From Collinsella sp. (GTDB lineage Bacteria; Actinomycetota; Coriobacteriia; Coriobacteriales; Coriobacteriaceae), in the NCBI GenBank assembly GCA_019419645.1, contig DXZN01000061.1, positions 1 through 10,923 of the forward strand: 10,923 nt of DNA, in the 5' to 3' direction. Position 1 is the stretch's first letter. Each line of letters opens with the position of its first letter. A program made the position numbers and the translations under genes. This document shows, piece after piece, positions 1 through 6,619 of this stretch. The notes under the pieces were generated by a model. It ran no database searches. It had not been told where the DNA came from and saw nothing but the letters and a program-made list of their open reading frames with translations.

Positions 1-584
1 ATGTGGGGCAGCGGCAGATCGTGGGCGTCGGTGGGGATGTGGTCGACGCGCTGTTCGTCAAAGGCGATGCCGACGATTTGACATACGGGCGAGAGCATGG
101 GCAGGTAGCGGTCATAGCAGCCGCCGCCGTAGCCTAGGCGCGTGCCGGTGCGGTCGAATGCTACGAGCGGCACGACGATCATGTCGAGAGCTTCGGCAGG
201 CACGATAGGGAAGCGGCTGCTGTCGATGTCCGTGGCCGCAAAGGCCCGCGTGGGGTGGGCGATAAACGTAGCCGCGTCCGCGTCGCCGGCAGCAACTGCC
301 CGCATACACATGCGCTGGCCACAAGCTGCGGCGTCTGTTGCCGAGAGCATGCACGGATAGGCCACGCGCCAGCCACGTTTGGAGGCAGCTGCGGCAAACG
401 CGGCTGAGTCGACTTCGGAACCCATCGCGGCATAGACGGCAACGGTGTGCGGCGCCGCGGCATCCAAGCGGCCCAGCAGCTCAACCAGCCGCGCACAGAT
501 ATCAGCAGACTTCGCCGCCCGCAAGTCCAAATCAAGAGCATCGCGCCGAGCAATCACCGCCCGCCGCAACTCAGCCTTGTCCAT
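1..584 (-). CDS. 5-formyltetrahydrofolate cyclo-ligase (5,10-methenyltetrahydrofolate synthetase), C-terminus cut by window edge
   Basis: The enzyme is cytosolic and converts 5-formyl-THF to 5,10-methenyl-THF with ATP, returning stored folate to one-carbon metabolism. The 194 visible codons show the family layout: an N-terminal basic helix (MDKAELRRAV), an AVYAAMGSEVD strand-loop near residues 49-59, and the family signature near residues 134-160, where a MIVVPLVAFDRTG segment leads into RLGYGGGCYDRYL (glycine-rich phosphate-binding loop). Bacterial members are usually about 180-200 aa, so only the last few residues should be missing. The ATG at 584 is preceded by a purine-rich GAGAGGAAG ribosome-binding site about 6 nt away. 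The gene lies downstream of hicAB on the same strand, separated from it by a 128-bp gap that contains palindromic repeat copy A. I am confident of the family. Bacterial symbols vary (ygfA, fau), so none is given. Confidence 0.93.
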   Translation of the reverse strand, partial: MDKAELRRAVIARRDALDLDLRAAKSADICARLVELLGRLDAAAPHTVAVYAAMGSEVDSAAFAAAASKRGWRVAYPCMLSATDAAACGQRMCMRAVAAGDADAATFIAHPTRAFAATDIDSSRFPIVPAEALDMIVVPLVAFDRTGTRLGYGGGCYDRYLPMLSPVCQIVGIAFDEQRVDHIPTDAHDLPLPH

Positions 585-657
585 CCCGGCTTCCTCTCCC
601 AAACCTACCAAAAAGGGACAGGTTTATTTTGGCAGGTTTTATCTGGGCAAATGTCGA

Positions 658-697
658 AACCACCACAAAGGTGCCTGTCCCCTTTGTGGTGGTTTTG
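658..697. repeat. REP-like palindromic repeat, copy A
   Basis: This 40-nt sequence is identical to copy B at 1395-1434, in the same orientation. It forms a perfect hairpin: arm 657-671 (AAACCACCACAAAGG) pairs with 681-695 around the 9-nt loop TGCCTGTCC. It starts 16 nt past the hicB stop on that gene's 3' side, so it could end or stabilise the hicAB transcript, although the minus-strand side has only a short T run. A GGGACAGG at 615-622 is the inverse of CCTGTCCC at 674-681, suggesting a second, degenerate repeat arm at 612-656. The rest of this gap shows nothing else clear. Dispersed intergenic palindromes of this kind resemble REP elements; that identity is an inference. Confidence 0.8.
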
Positions 698-712
698 GCC
701 CATGCGTTAACG

Positions 713-1042
713 CTATAACGCCGCGGCGATTGCTTCGGTCACAAACTTATTGAGTGACTCGCCCTTCTTTGCCGCCGCCAGTGCTGCCTGCTTGTGAAGC
801 TCGGAGCCTGTTCTCACATTGAACGAGCCCTTAAAAGCCCGCTCGGGTTCCTTGCCCTTTTCGGCACAAAACTCAAGGTAATCGTCGACGGCGTCGTGGA
901 AGCATTGCTCCACTTCTTTGGCCGTGGAACCTTCAAATACGATTGCGTCCCTAATGCCGGCGACCATACCTGTTAGTACATGCTGCTCGGCATCGAACTC
1001 GACTGGGGCGAAATAGCCCTTGTATGCCAAAACGTTACTCAT
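713..1042 (-). CDS. hicB: HicB-family antitoxin
   Basis: This is the antitoxin of a type II HicAB module; HicB proteins bind and block the HicA RNase and usually repress their own operon. The 109-aa product has the HicB partial RNase H-like fold in residues 1-70, including YKGYFAPVEFDAEQ near residues 7-20 and a central FHDAVDDYLEFC helix near 48-59. A C-terminal ribbon-helix-helix DNA-binding segment (GSFNVR, then helices ending in SLNKFVTEAI) covers about residues 72-106. I chose the ATG at 1042 because a GGAGG (complement of 1048-1052) lies 5 nt upstream. An in-frame start at 1057 would add five residues without a better ribosome-binding site. Its start overlaps the end of hicA by 8 nt, indicating translational coupling in a hicA-hicB operon. 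The ribbon-helix-helix domain makes it the likely reader of the palindrome at 1313-1333. Confidence 0.9.
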   Translation of the reverse strand: MSNVLAYKGYFAPVEFDAEQHVLTGMVAGIRDAIVFEGSTAKEVEQCFHDAVDDYLEFCAEKGKEPERAFKGSFNVRTGSELHKQAALAAAKKGESLNKFVTEAIAAAL

Positions 1043-1298
1043 GACTGCCTCCGACATCCTGCAGAAATCGAACGATGTTTCGAATTGTCCCCGCTGTCAA
1101 TTCGTCAGATGGATGAGGCGCGTGCATCACGAACATCCTGCCATCTGAGGGCCTGTAGAAGCGAATGCGCGATCCGGATGTCTTGCCTTTGCTGTCCATT
1201 TCAAAGCCATATGAGGCCATGACTTTTAAAAAATCGGCATACCGATACGTCGAAGGGCAGCTAAACAGTTGGGCGATGAGTTTATCGGCTCGAGTCAT
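1035..1298 (-). CDS. hicA: HicA-family toxin (mRNA interferase)
   Basis: This is the toxin partner of the module: small HicA proteins have a double-stranded-RNA-binding-like fold and cleave mRNA, stopping translation until neutralised by HicB. The 87-aa protein has the compact layout: an N-terminal helix with ADKLIAQLFS, a YADFLKVMASYGFE segment near residues 20-33, then GKTSGSRIRFY near 38-48 and MHAPHP near 58-63. In many HicA proteins the catalytic histidine follows the GS pair. Here that position is Arg44, and His59 or His62 may carry catalysis, as I recall from the GSRxRF subgroup; I cannot confirm activity from sequence. The ATG at 1298 has a GTGAGG ribosome-binding site 4 nt upstream. 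It is the first gene of the operon, downstream of two candidate promoters and a palindrome. Confidence 0.88.
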   Translation of the reverse strand: MTRADKLIAQLFSCPSTYRYADFLKVMASYGFEMDSKGKTSGSRIRFYRPSDGRMFVMHAPHPSDELTAGTIRNIVRFLQDVGGSHE

Positions 1299-1312
1299 CC
1301 CGCCTCACATTC

Positions 1313-1333
1313 TGCAACTATATTCTAGTTGCA
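1313..1333. promoter_or_regulatory. Palindromic candidate operator of hicAB
   Basis: Perfect inverted repeat TGCAACTA - TATTC - TAGTTGCA: 8-bp arms, 5-bp spacer, centred 25 bp before the hicA start. It covers the -10 box of the nearer candidate promoter. HicB ribbon-helix-helix domains commonly bind such palindromes to autorepress, so operator function is a family-based inference. Confidence 0.6.
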
Positions 1334-1350
1334 ATTTAGATCCGATGCAA
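1322..1350 (-). promoter_or_regulatory. Candidate proximal hicAB promoter (P2)
   Basis: On the minus strand, TTGCAT (complement of 1345-1350) is followed after exactly 17 nt by TAGAAT (complement of 1322-1327), a 5/6 match to the -10 consensus. The -10 box lies inside the palindrome 1313-1333, which fits repression by steric block. Confidence 0.45.
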
Positions 1351-1358
1351 TCACCCAT

Positions 1359-1387
1359 ACTATAGAACATGTGTACGTATAGAACAA
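1359..1387 (-). promoter_or_regulatory. Candidate distal hicAB promoter (P1)
   Basis: On the minus strand, TTGTTC (complement of 1382-1387) and TATAGT (complement of 1359-1364, 5/6 match) are 17 nt apart. The region also holds a direct repeat, TATAGAACANGTGT at 1361-1374 and 1378-1391 (13/14 identical, period 17 nt), so the two promoter boxes lie in the two repeat units. Confidence 0.45.
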
Positions 1388-1394
1388 GTGTTCG

Positions 1395-1434
1395 AACCAC
1401 CACAAAGGTGCCTGTCCCCTTTGTGGTGGTTTTG
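1395..1434. repeat. REP-like palindromic repeat, copy B
   Basis: This is an exact 40-nt match to copy A, in the same orientation. The hairpin arms are 1395-1408 and 1418-1431 with loop TGCCTGTCC. It starts 10 nt beyond the stop codon of the minus-strand M16C protease gene, a position suited to transcript termination or 3'-end protection. Together with copy A it brackets the whole hicAB operon and its promoters. Confidence 0.8.
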
Positions 1435-1444
1435 CTTGCTGTGG

Positions 1445-4400
1445 CTAGCCCAGCAGGTCGATGACGTTAAAGCCGGCGTTGCTCTTTGCGATGACGTCGC
1501 GGCCGCCAAAGACGCAGGTGGGCGACTCGGCTGCGATGCGCGTCACGTCGGTGCCGAGCGAGCGCAGCTCACCGGGCGTGGCGGCGAGCATCTGGGCGCG
1601 ACGCTCCTCGCGCGCATGCGGATCGAGCCCGGCCAGGTAGGTCGTGTTGCGGCGCTTGGTGAGCGCGTACGGCTTCACCGGCGCGTCCATGCCGCTCACG
1701 CAGCTCACGATAAAGCCCTCAAAGGCGGCTTCGTCGGGCTCAAAGCTGCCGAGCCATTCGCCTGCGCGCGCCACGCGCTCAATCGAAGGATCGATCGCCG
1801 GGTCGCGGTAGGTGTAGAACGCCGCCTGACGCTCACCTGCCGCGCGGAATCCGCAGCCGTACGCCCCGCCCTTCACGCGGATCTCGTTCCACAGGTAGTC
1901 GTAGGAGAGCGCGTTGGCAGCCACGGCCCAAGTGCCTGTCACGTCAATGCCCAGGCGACGCGGGTCGCACGCGCTTGCCGCAAAGCAGATGTCGCTGGGG
2001 ATCACGAAAGCCTCGTGGCGGTCGCACGGCGCCGGCACCACGAGCGCGTCGCGGCCGGCACCATCGCCCGCACCCAGCCCCAGGTTGCCCGCGGCATCCC
2101 AGTACGCGTCAAAGTCCTCATCGCTGCCGGTAAAGCTCGCCATGCAGCCATCGGCCACAAAGATGCGGCCTGCCAGCTCGGCAAGCTTGGCGCGCAGGTC
2201 GTCCAGGCGCTCGTCAAAGTGGTCGAGCAGATCGCGCAGGAACAGGTAGAAGTCCACGCCCGAAAGCTGCTCGCGCACCACGGCCGAAGGCGAGCTGTAG
2301 CTCATCGCGCGACCGAGCGCCGCCGAGTGACCGTTGTTGATAAAGCCCTGCTCAAGCCCAATGCGAATCTGCGTGAGCACGTCGCGCACGCGGTCGGCGT
2401 CGGCATCTGCCAAAAGCGTGCTCGACCATACCTCGCGCGGCAGACTCGCCAGTGCATTAATCTTCTCGGACAGGGCGCCGGCGCTCACCAGCAGGTAGGG
2501 GCGCACGCCGTCCACGTCGGGCTGGGTCATGACTTCGGTCGTAAAGCTCAAAAAGCCCAGCTTGCCAGCGAGCAAGTTGTCGAGTTCCTCGGCCGAGTGC
2601 TCGCGCGTGGACAGCTGCTTAAGCAGGCGGCAGAGCAGCGTCACATAGGGCAGGTCCTCAAACGCGACGCAGCTCAGGTCGAAATACTGCATGGCGTAGG
2701 CCAGGCGGTTGGTAGGGATGTCGTGGCGCAGACAGGGGATGGGCGCGGTCGTGTCCACGACCAGTGACGGTTCGGGGCGCGCCTCGCCAATGTCGGACAC
2801 GCGCAGGCGCGGCAGCGTGGCCTTGTCCTCGGGCGTGTCCTCGGCTTCCTGCGCGGCACGCAGCGCGGCCGTGCGCTCGACCACGTCGGCCAGCTCGGAA
2901 TCGGTCATGGCGTCGCGCTTGGCTGCCAGCTCGATGGCCTCGGCACCCTCCGAACCCTCGGCGGCGTCCACCGGCACCAGCTCGACGAGCGCCATGTGAT
3001 CGTTCTGCAGCACCAGCTCGCGCAGCAGGTCCTCAAAATAGCTGCCGTCCAGCTCGCCTCGCAGCTCCTCGTACACCGGGCCGTACTTGAGTGCCAGCGT
3101 CGCGGCGTCGTCATCGTAGAGCCAGGTGCTCAGCGCGTCGCACGCAATGGCCACGCCGTCGGCGATGCCGTAGTCGCGCTGGCGCAGATCGTATTCGTTG
3201 CTGCTGATGATGGCTTCCAGGCGCTCGCGCGGAACGCCGTGCTCGCACAGGTCGCGGCAGGCGTTCTGGAACATGCGACGCAGCTCGCGCGCCACGCCGG
3301 GCTGCGCGTTTTGCAGCATGATGAGCTCGTAGGGCTGCAGGCTCTCGGCCGCGGTGTAGCTCACCACGTTGCCGCCCAGGCCGGCGGCCAGAATGGCCTT
3401 CTTAACCGGTGCTTCGTTGGAGCCCAGCAGTGCCTCAAACAGGATATCCGCCGCGATCGTGCGCTTGCGGTCGAGCGCGCTGCCCAACACAAGGCCCAGG
3501 CCCACCAGGGCGTTCTCGGGTGTAGTGGCCATCTCGACGTGCTTGTACTCGCAGGTCACGGGCGCCTGCACGCCCAGCGGATTGGGCGCCAGCGCGGACG
3601 GGTCCTCGCCGGCGGCAACGGCTGCGTCCATGCGGCGGCTTGCGGCACTCGGCTGCGACAGATAGCGCTCGTCCAAAAAGGCCAGTGCGCGGTCCACGTC
3701 CAGGTCGCCGTAGAGCGTGATGTAGGAGTTGGAAGGATTGTAGTGGCGCGCATGCGTGTCCAGGAACTGCTCGTAGGTGAGCGCGGGAATCGCGCGCGGG
3801 TCGCCGCCGCTTTCGTGCGCATAGGCGGTGTCGGGATAGAGCGCGGCGTTGACGGCGTCGTCCAGCACGCTCATGGGGTCGGACAGCGCGCCCTTCATCT
3901 CGTTGAACACCACGCCGTTATAGCGCAGCGTGCCCTCGCGCAGGCTCGCGGAGCTGCTGTCGCCTTCGCCCTCGGCGCTCTCCGGCAGGTCCAGCTCGTA
4001 GTGCCAGCCCTCCTGCTCAAAAATGGTGGGCTTGGTATAGATGGCCGGGTTGAACACCGCGTCCAGGTACACGTCCATCAGGTTGTACAGATCCTGCTCG
4101 TTGGTGGTGGCAACGGGGTAGATGGTCTTGTCGGGGTAGGTCATGGCGTTGAGGAACGTTTGCATGGAGCTCTTGATCAGATCGACAAATGGCTCCTTGA
4201 CGGGAAACTTGGCCGATCCGCACAGCACCGAGTGCTCAAGAATATGGAACACGCCGGTGGAATCGGCCGGCGGCGTCTTAAAGCCAATGGCAAAGGCCTT
4301 GTTTTCGTCGTTGCACGCCAGGTACAGCAGGCGAGCGCCCGAGGTGGTATGGCGCAGCACGTAAGCGTCCGAGTCGAGCTCGGGCACGGTCTCGCAGCGC

Positions 4401-4483
4401 TCGACGGCAAAACCATGGCAGGTGGTGCCAGGCACCAGCAGTGCGGCGGCAGCGGCGCGCGGGTCGGTTGAGGTGGTGGGCAT
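1445..4483 (-). CDS. M16C family zinc metallopeptidase (presequence protease / PreP type)
   Basis: This 1012-aa protein has the usual PreP length and two-halves architecture; PreP-type enzymes enclose and degrade unfolded peptides in a closed chamber. The inverted zinc motif HxxEH is H80-ILE-H84, followed by a VLCGSAKFPVKEPF stretch. The likely third zinc ligand is E195 in VVFNEMKGA, by analogy with PreP. The substrate-closing segment RVKGGAYG is near residues 869-876. An acidic Ser/Glu-rich insert (about residues 168-184) lies between the EQEGWHYEL and NEMKG motifs. No signal peptide is seen, so it is probably cytosolic. The reading frame is open up to 4690, but I chose the ATG at 4483 because AAAGGAG lies 7 nt upstream; the extra 69 residues of the longer version look like translated leader. 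It is divergent from the AlbA_2 gene across a repeat-rich gap. Plus-strand open frames over it are shadows. Confidence 0.93.
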   Translation of the reverse strand: MPTTSTDPRAAAAALLVPGTTCHGFAVERCETVPELDSDAYVLRHTTSGARLLYLACNDENKAFAIGFKTPPADSTGVFHILEHSVLCGSAKFPVKEPFVDLIKSSMQTFLNAMTYPDKTIYPVATTNEQDLYNLMDVYLDAVFNPAIYTKPTIFEQEGWHYELDLPESAEGEGDSSSASLREGTLRYNGVVFNEMKGALSDPMSVLDDAVNAALYPDTAYAHESGGDPRAIPALTYEQFLDTHARHYNPSNSYITLYGDLDVDRALAFLDERYLSQPSAASRRMDAAVAAGEDPSALAPNPLGVQAPVTCEYKHVEMATTPENALVGLGLVLGSALDRKRTIAADILFEALLGSNEAPVKKAILAAGLGGNVVSYTAAESLQPYELIMLQNAQPGVARELRRMFQNACRDLCEHGVPRERLEAIISSNEYDLRQRDYGIADGVAIACDALSTWLYDDDAATLALKYGPVYEELRGELDGSYFEDLLRELVLQNDHMALVELVPVDAAEGSEGAEAIELAAKRDAMTDSELADVVERTAALRAAQEAEDTPEDKATLPRLRVSDIGEARPEPSLVVDTTAPIPCLRHDIPTNRLAYAMQYFDLSCVAFEDLPYVTLLCRLLKQLSTREHSAEELDNLLAGKLGFLSFTTEVMTQPDVDGVRPYLLVSAGALSEKINALASLPREVWSSTLLADADADRVRDVLTQIRIGLEQGFINNGHSAALGRAMSYSSPSAVVREQLSGVDFYLFLRDLLDHFDERLDDLRAKLAELAGRIFVADGCMASFTGSDEDFDAYWDAAGNLGLGAGDGAGRDALVVPAPCDRHEAFVIPSDICFAASACDPRRLGIDVTGTWAVAANALSYDYLWNEIRVKGGAYGCGFRAAGERQAAFYTYRDPAIDPSIERVARAGEWLGSFEPDEAAFEGFIVSCVSGMDAPVKPYALTKRRNTTYLAGLDPHAREERRAQMLAATPGELRSLGTDVTRIAAESPTCVFGGRDVIAKSNAGFNVIDLLG

Positions 4484-4500
4484 ATGCAGTCTCCTTTGAC

Positions 4501-4541
4501 GCCCCAGCGGGGGCGAATCGAGTCGAATCCTCGAGAGTATA
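4501..4541 (-). promoter_or_regulatory. Candidate -10 box and leader hairpin of the M16C protease gene
   Basis: TATACT on the minus strand (complement of 4536-4541) is a good -10 hexamer, but no convincing -35 is found at normal spacing. The implied leader contains a short GC hairpin (GCCCC 4501-4505 with GGGGC 4510-4514, 4-nt loop) just before the ribosome-binding site. Regulatory use of the hairpin is speculative. Confidence 0.3.
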
Positions 4542-4618
4542 CCCATATGGGGCCGTGGCTCTGCGATGAACTGAAGACGATGCCAGCGGATTGGACAAAG
4601 GCCCCGCGCGTTCACCGC

Positions 4619-4743
4619 ACGAGCGTGGAAACTCGGACGCCTATCGAACGAGAGTGGATTATCGGACGGAATCAGCCTCAAAACGCCCAAAAACCGTCCA
4701 AATATCCACCCTCATTTCCCGACCGTCCAAAATCCACGCTCAT
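4619..4743. repeat. Four-copy 21-22 bp repeat in two opposed pairs
   Basis: Copies on the plus strand are at 4619-4639 and 4648-4668 (17/21 identical, period 29). Copies on the minus strand are at 4694-4715 and 4723-4743 (period 28-29). The shared pattern is roughly AYGAGNGTGGA, then an AT-rich core, then YGGACG. The inner copies (2 and 3) match at 17 of 22 positions as inverted repeats, and the outer copies (1 and 4) also pair with a one-base gap, so the whole 125-bp stretch is a nested imperfect inverted repeat. No gene is supported here. It could be an array of protein-binding sites or a small palindromic element. Confidence 0.7.
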
Positions 4744-4756
4744 CCGCCGCCCGCAC

Positions 4757-4993
4757 ATCTCTCATCTCTCATTCATCACGAATACGAGAGATAACAGAAA
4801 GACGAGAGATAAATATGAGAGATAACTGTGCAGCAAAGAGACAAGCAACCATGGTATTATCTCAATACCGATTGTTCTACCAGCAAAAACATGTTTATAT
4901 GAAACAGATGGCAGACATCTTATCTTTTATCTCTCACTCATCTCTAATATGAGAGATAACAGAAAGATGAGAGATAATTACGAGAGATAACTG
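4757..4993. promoter_or_regulatory. Iterated GAGAGATAA array, duplicated 65-bp operator-like block
   Basis: Six exact GAGAGATAA motifs occur at 4786, 4804, 4817, 4951, 4969 and 4982, giving the same 18- and 13-nt start spacing in both groups of three. The groups belong to a duplicated block, 4764-4828 and 4929-4993, aligned without gaps at 58 of 65 positions and offset by 165 nt. Each block begins with motifs in the opposite orientation (ATCTCTC at 4757 and 4764; exact TTATCTCTC at 4927-4935). Another inverted repeat, GGTATT-ATCTC-AATACC (4853-4869), lies between them. The array ends about 60 nt before the AlbA_2 start codon. Its position suggests an operator for that gene. This stretch is clearly AT-richer than the flanking coding DNA. 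Confidence 0.7.
4872..4901 (+). promoter_or_regulatory. Weak candidate promoter between the two operator-like blocks
   Basis: TTGTTC (4872-4877) and TATATG (4896-4901) are 18 nt apart, within the 100-nt spacer separating the duplicated blocks. Both boxes are poor matches. If used, the transcript leader would contain the whole second block and be about 140 nt long. Confidence 0.25.
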
Positions 4994-5052
4994 AGAGACG
5001 AGGGAAATCTATCCGCGGCATTCTCCGCAGAACCGAGCGAAAGGACGTGCAG

Positions 5053-6519
5053 ATGAACGAAAACGAACTGACCGGTCTGCTCGAGTCTTTAAGGCGCATG
5101 GGCTCGGACGATTTTAACGTCGAAGTGAAGGAGAGCGCCACGACGCTTTCCCGCGACGTATGGGAAACGGTCAGCGCTTTCGCAAACACCGCCGGCGGCA
5201 TCATCGTACTCGGAGTGAGCGAGCGCGCGGGTTTTGTCCCAGTTGCAAACTTTGAGACCGAGAAAGTGCTCAACCAATTCGTGGCGGGCATGGGCGATGC
5301 CGGCGGTCGCGGAAAGCTGGCCAATCCGCCCAAATACACCATTGAGCGCGTGGAGCTCCAGGGCACCGTGGTTCTAGTCATCGCGATTGAGGAGCTTGAC
5401 CCGTCGAGCAAGCCTTGCTATGTCATGGAGCGGGGCGCTCAAGGTGGCAGCTACAAACGCATCGATGACAAAGATGTCCCGCTTTCGTCGACCGAGGTTT
5501 TGGCACTGTCGTCATATGAACGGACGAGTCCTAGCGATCGCGATGCGGTGCCCGGCACGAGTGTGGGCGATCTCGACGAGTCGCTGGTCGACCGCACGAT
5601 AGAGCGTGCCTATTCGTTGACGCCTCGAGCGATGCGCGGTGCGGCGGACAAGAAGACAAAGATGGAGCGTCTGAATTTCCTCGACTTCCAGGGCAATGTT
5701 ACCAAGGCCGGCCTCCTTGCCGCGGGCGTTTACCCTCAGCAGTTCTATCCCAAGCTCTTCATTGATGTGGCTGTCCACGTGGGAACTCAAAAGGGAGCTG
5801 CGGGGCCACTAAGGTTTATGGACCGCACAATCTGTGAGGGAACGTTGGGCGAGATGATCTCGGATGCTGTCGCGGCCGTCGCCAAGAATTTGCGGCGAAC
5901 CTCGACCGTCCAAGGCGTCTCGCGTGTCGACTCGCTGGAGATTCCCGAGGAGGTTCTGCGCGAGGCAATCGCCAACGCCGTAATCCATCGAGAATACGGG
6001 GATCGGTTCTGTGGACAATCGATTGCCGTCGACGTCTTTGACGATCGTGTCGAGGTGACGAATCCTGGCGGCCTTTACGGGGGAAAGACTCGCGAGAACT
6101 TGTTTGACGGCAGCTCCCGATGCCGTAACGCGACGCTCGTGAAACTCATGTCGATTGTCCCGCTGCCGGATGGCGCAGGTTCGCCGGCTGAGGGCAATGG
6201 CTCGGGCATCCCGATGATGATCGATGCCATGCGCGCGCATGGTCTGGCCGAGCCCCTGTTCTGCCCGGGGTTCGATCGGTTCAAGGTCGTACTTTACCGT
6301 CCAAAGATCGAGCCGGTCGATCATGGCGGGGACTTGATTATGACGGCACTCAAGCGCTACGGCGAATTGGGGACGCGCGAACTGGCGGAGCGCACGGGAC
6401 TCACGGTTTCCCAGGTTAGGGCACGCGTCAATGCGCTCATTGAGCAGGGTGAGCTTGAGCCGACGGCGCCGTCGACAAGCCGCAACCGCAAATATCGACT
6501 GTCAGAGCGCGTGGAATAA
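5053..6519 (+). CDS. AlbA_2 domain / HATPase_c_4 ATP-binding protein with C-terminal winged helix (putative regulator)
   Basis: This 488-aa protein belongs to the Schlafen-AlbA-like group, often annotated as 'ATP-binding' or 'RecG-like' putative transcriptional regulators. The N-terminal AlbA_2 domain (about residues 10-140) shows NVEVKES at 22-28 and the hallmark AFANTAGG at 42-49. A GHKL-like HATPase_c_4 region (about 295-415) shows EVLREAIANAVIHREY with N308, an FDDRVEVTNPGGL segment with NPGG at 337-340, and a glycine-rich GNGSGIP at 381-387. A winged helix-turn-helix ends the protein (about 427-485; RELAERTGLTVSQVRARVN). I chose the ATG at 5053 because AAAGGA ends 7 nt upstream; the GTG at 5047 lies too close to it. 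It stands alone on its strand behind a dense array of repeated motifs, so autoregulation is plausible but unproven. Its exact cellular role is unknown; some relatives occur near defence genes. Confidence 0.9.
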   Translation: MNENELTGLLESLRRMGSDDFNVEVKESATTLSRDVWETVSAFANTAGGIIVLGVSERAGFVPVANFETEKVLNQFVAGMGDAGGRGKLANPPKYTIERVELQGTVVLVIAIEELDPSSKPCYVMERGAQGGSYKRIDDKDVPLSSTEVLALSSYERTSPSDRDAVPGTSVGDLDESLVDRTIERAYSLTPRAMRGAADKKTKMERLNFLDFQGNVTKAGLLAAGVYPQQFYPKLFIDVAVHVGTQKGAAGPLRFMDRTICEGTLGEMISDAVAAVAKNLRRTSTVQGVSRVDSLEIPEEVLREAIANAVIHREYGDRFCGQSIAVDVFDDRVEVTNPGGLYGGKTRENLFDGSSRCRNATLVKLMSIVPLPDGAGSPAEGNGSGIPMMIDAMRAHGLAEPLFCPGFDRFKVVLYRPKIEPVDHGGDLIMTALKRYGELGTRELAERTGLTVSQVRARVNALIEQGELEPTAPSTSRNRKYRLSERVE

Positions 6520-6524
6520 ATGCG

Positions 6525-6573
6525 TTAGTGGACGAGGCGACCCAATAATCGACCCTCGATTGGCGCCCACTAA
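6525..6573. terminator. Possible bidirectional terminator hairpin between convergent genes
   Basis: The outer arms TTAGTGG (6525-6531) and CCACTAA (6567-6573) enclose a second stem, CCAA...TCGA (6542-6552, three bases bulged) pairing with TCGATTGG (6556-6563) around a CCC loop. It lies between the stop of the AlbA_2 gene and the end of the convergent 163-aa gene. No T run follows on either strand, so intrinsic termination is uncertain. Confidence 0.4.
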
Positions 6574-6619
6574 GGTAAAGCGGTTGTTGCCCAGTCGACG
6601 GTGATGCTAAAGACTCGGC

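Noticed and set aside
338..753. Overlapping plus-strand frames of 87-126 aa
   Set aside because: They are antisense to the cyclo-ligase gene and read through the palindromic repeat, with no family motif.
1388..4471. Long plus-strand open frames (459 and 491 aa) antisense to the protease gene
   Set aside because: They are rich in Val/His/Arg/Gln repeats typical of antisense translation of a GC-rich gene, show no family motif and lie entirely over the clearly coding M16C gene.
4619..4743. CRISPR-like array, because of the 28-29 nt period
   Set aside because: There are only four imperfect copies, half in the opposite orientation, with 6-8 nt between units, and no cas genes.
4484..4825. Plus-strand 113-aa open frame across the repeat region
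   Set aside because: It spans the inverted repeats, is Arg/Pro/Ser rich without motifs and has no ribosome-binding site.
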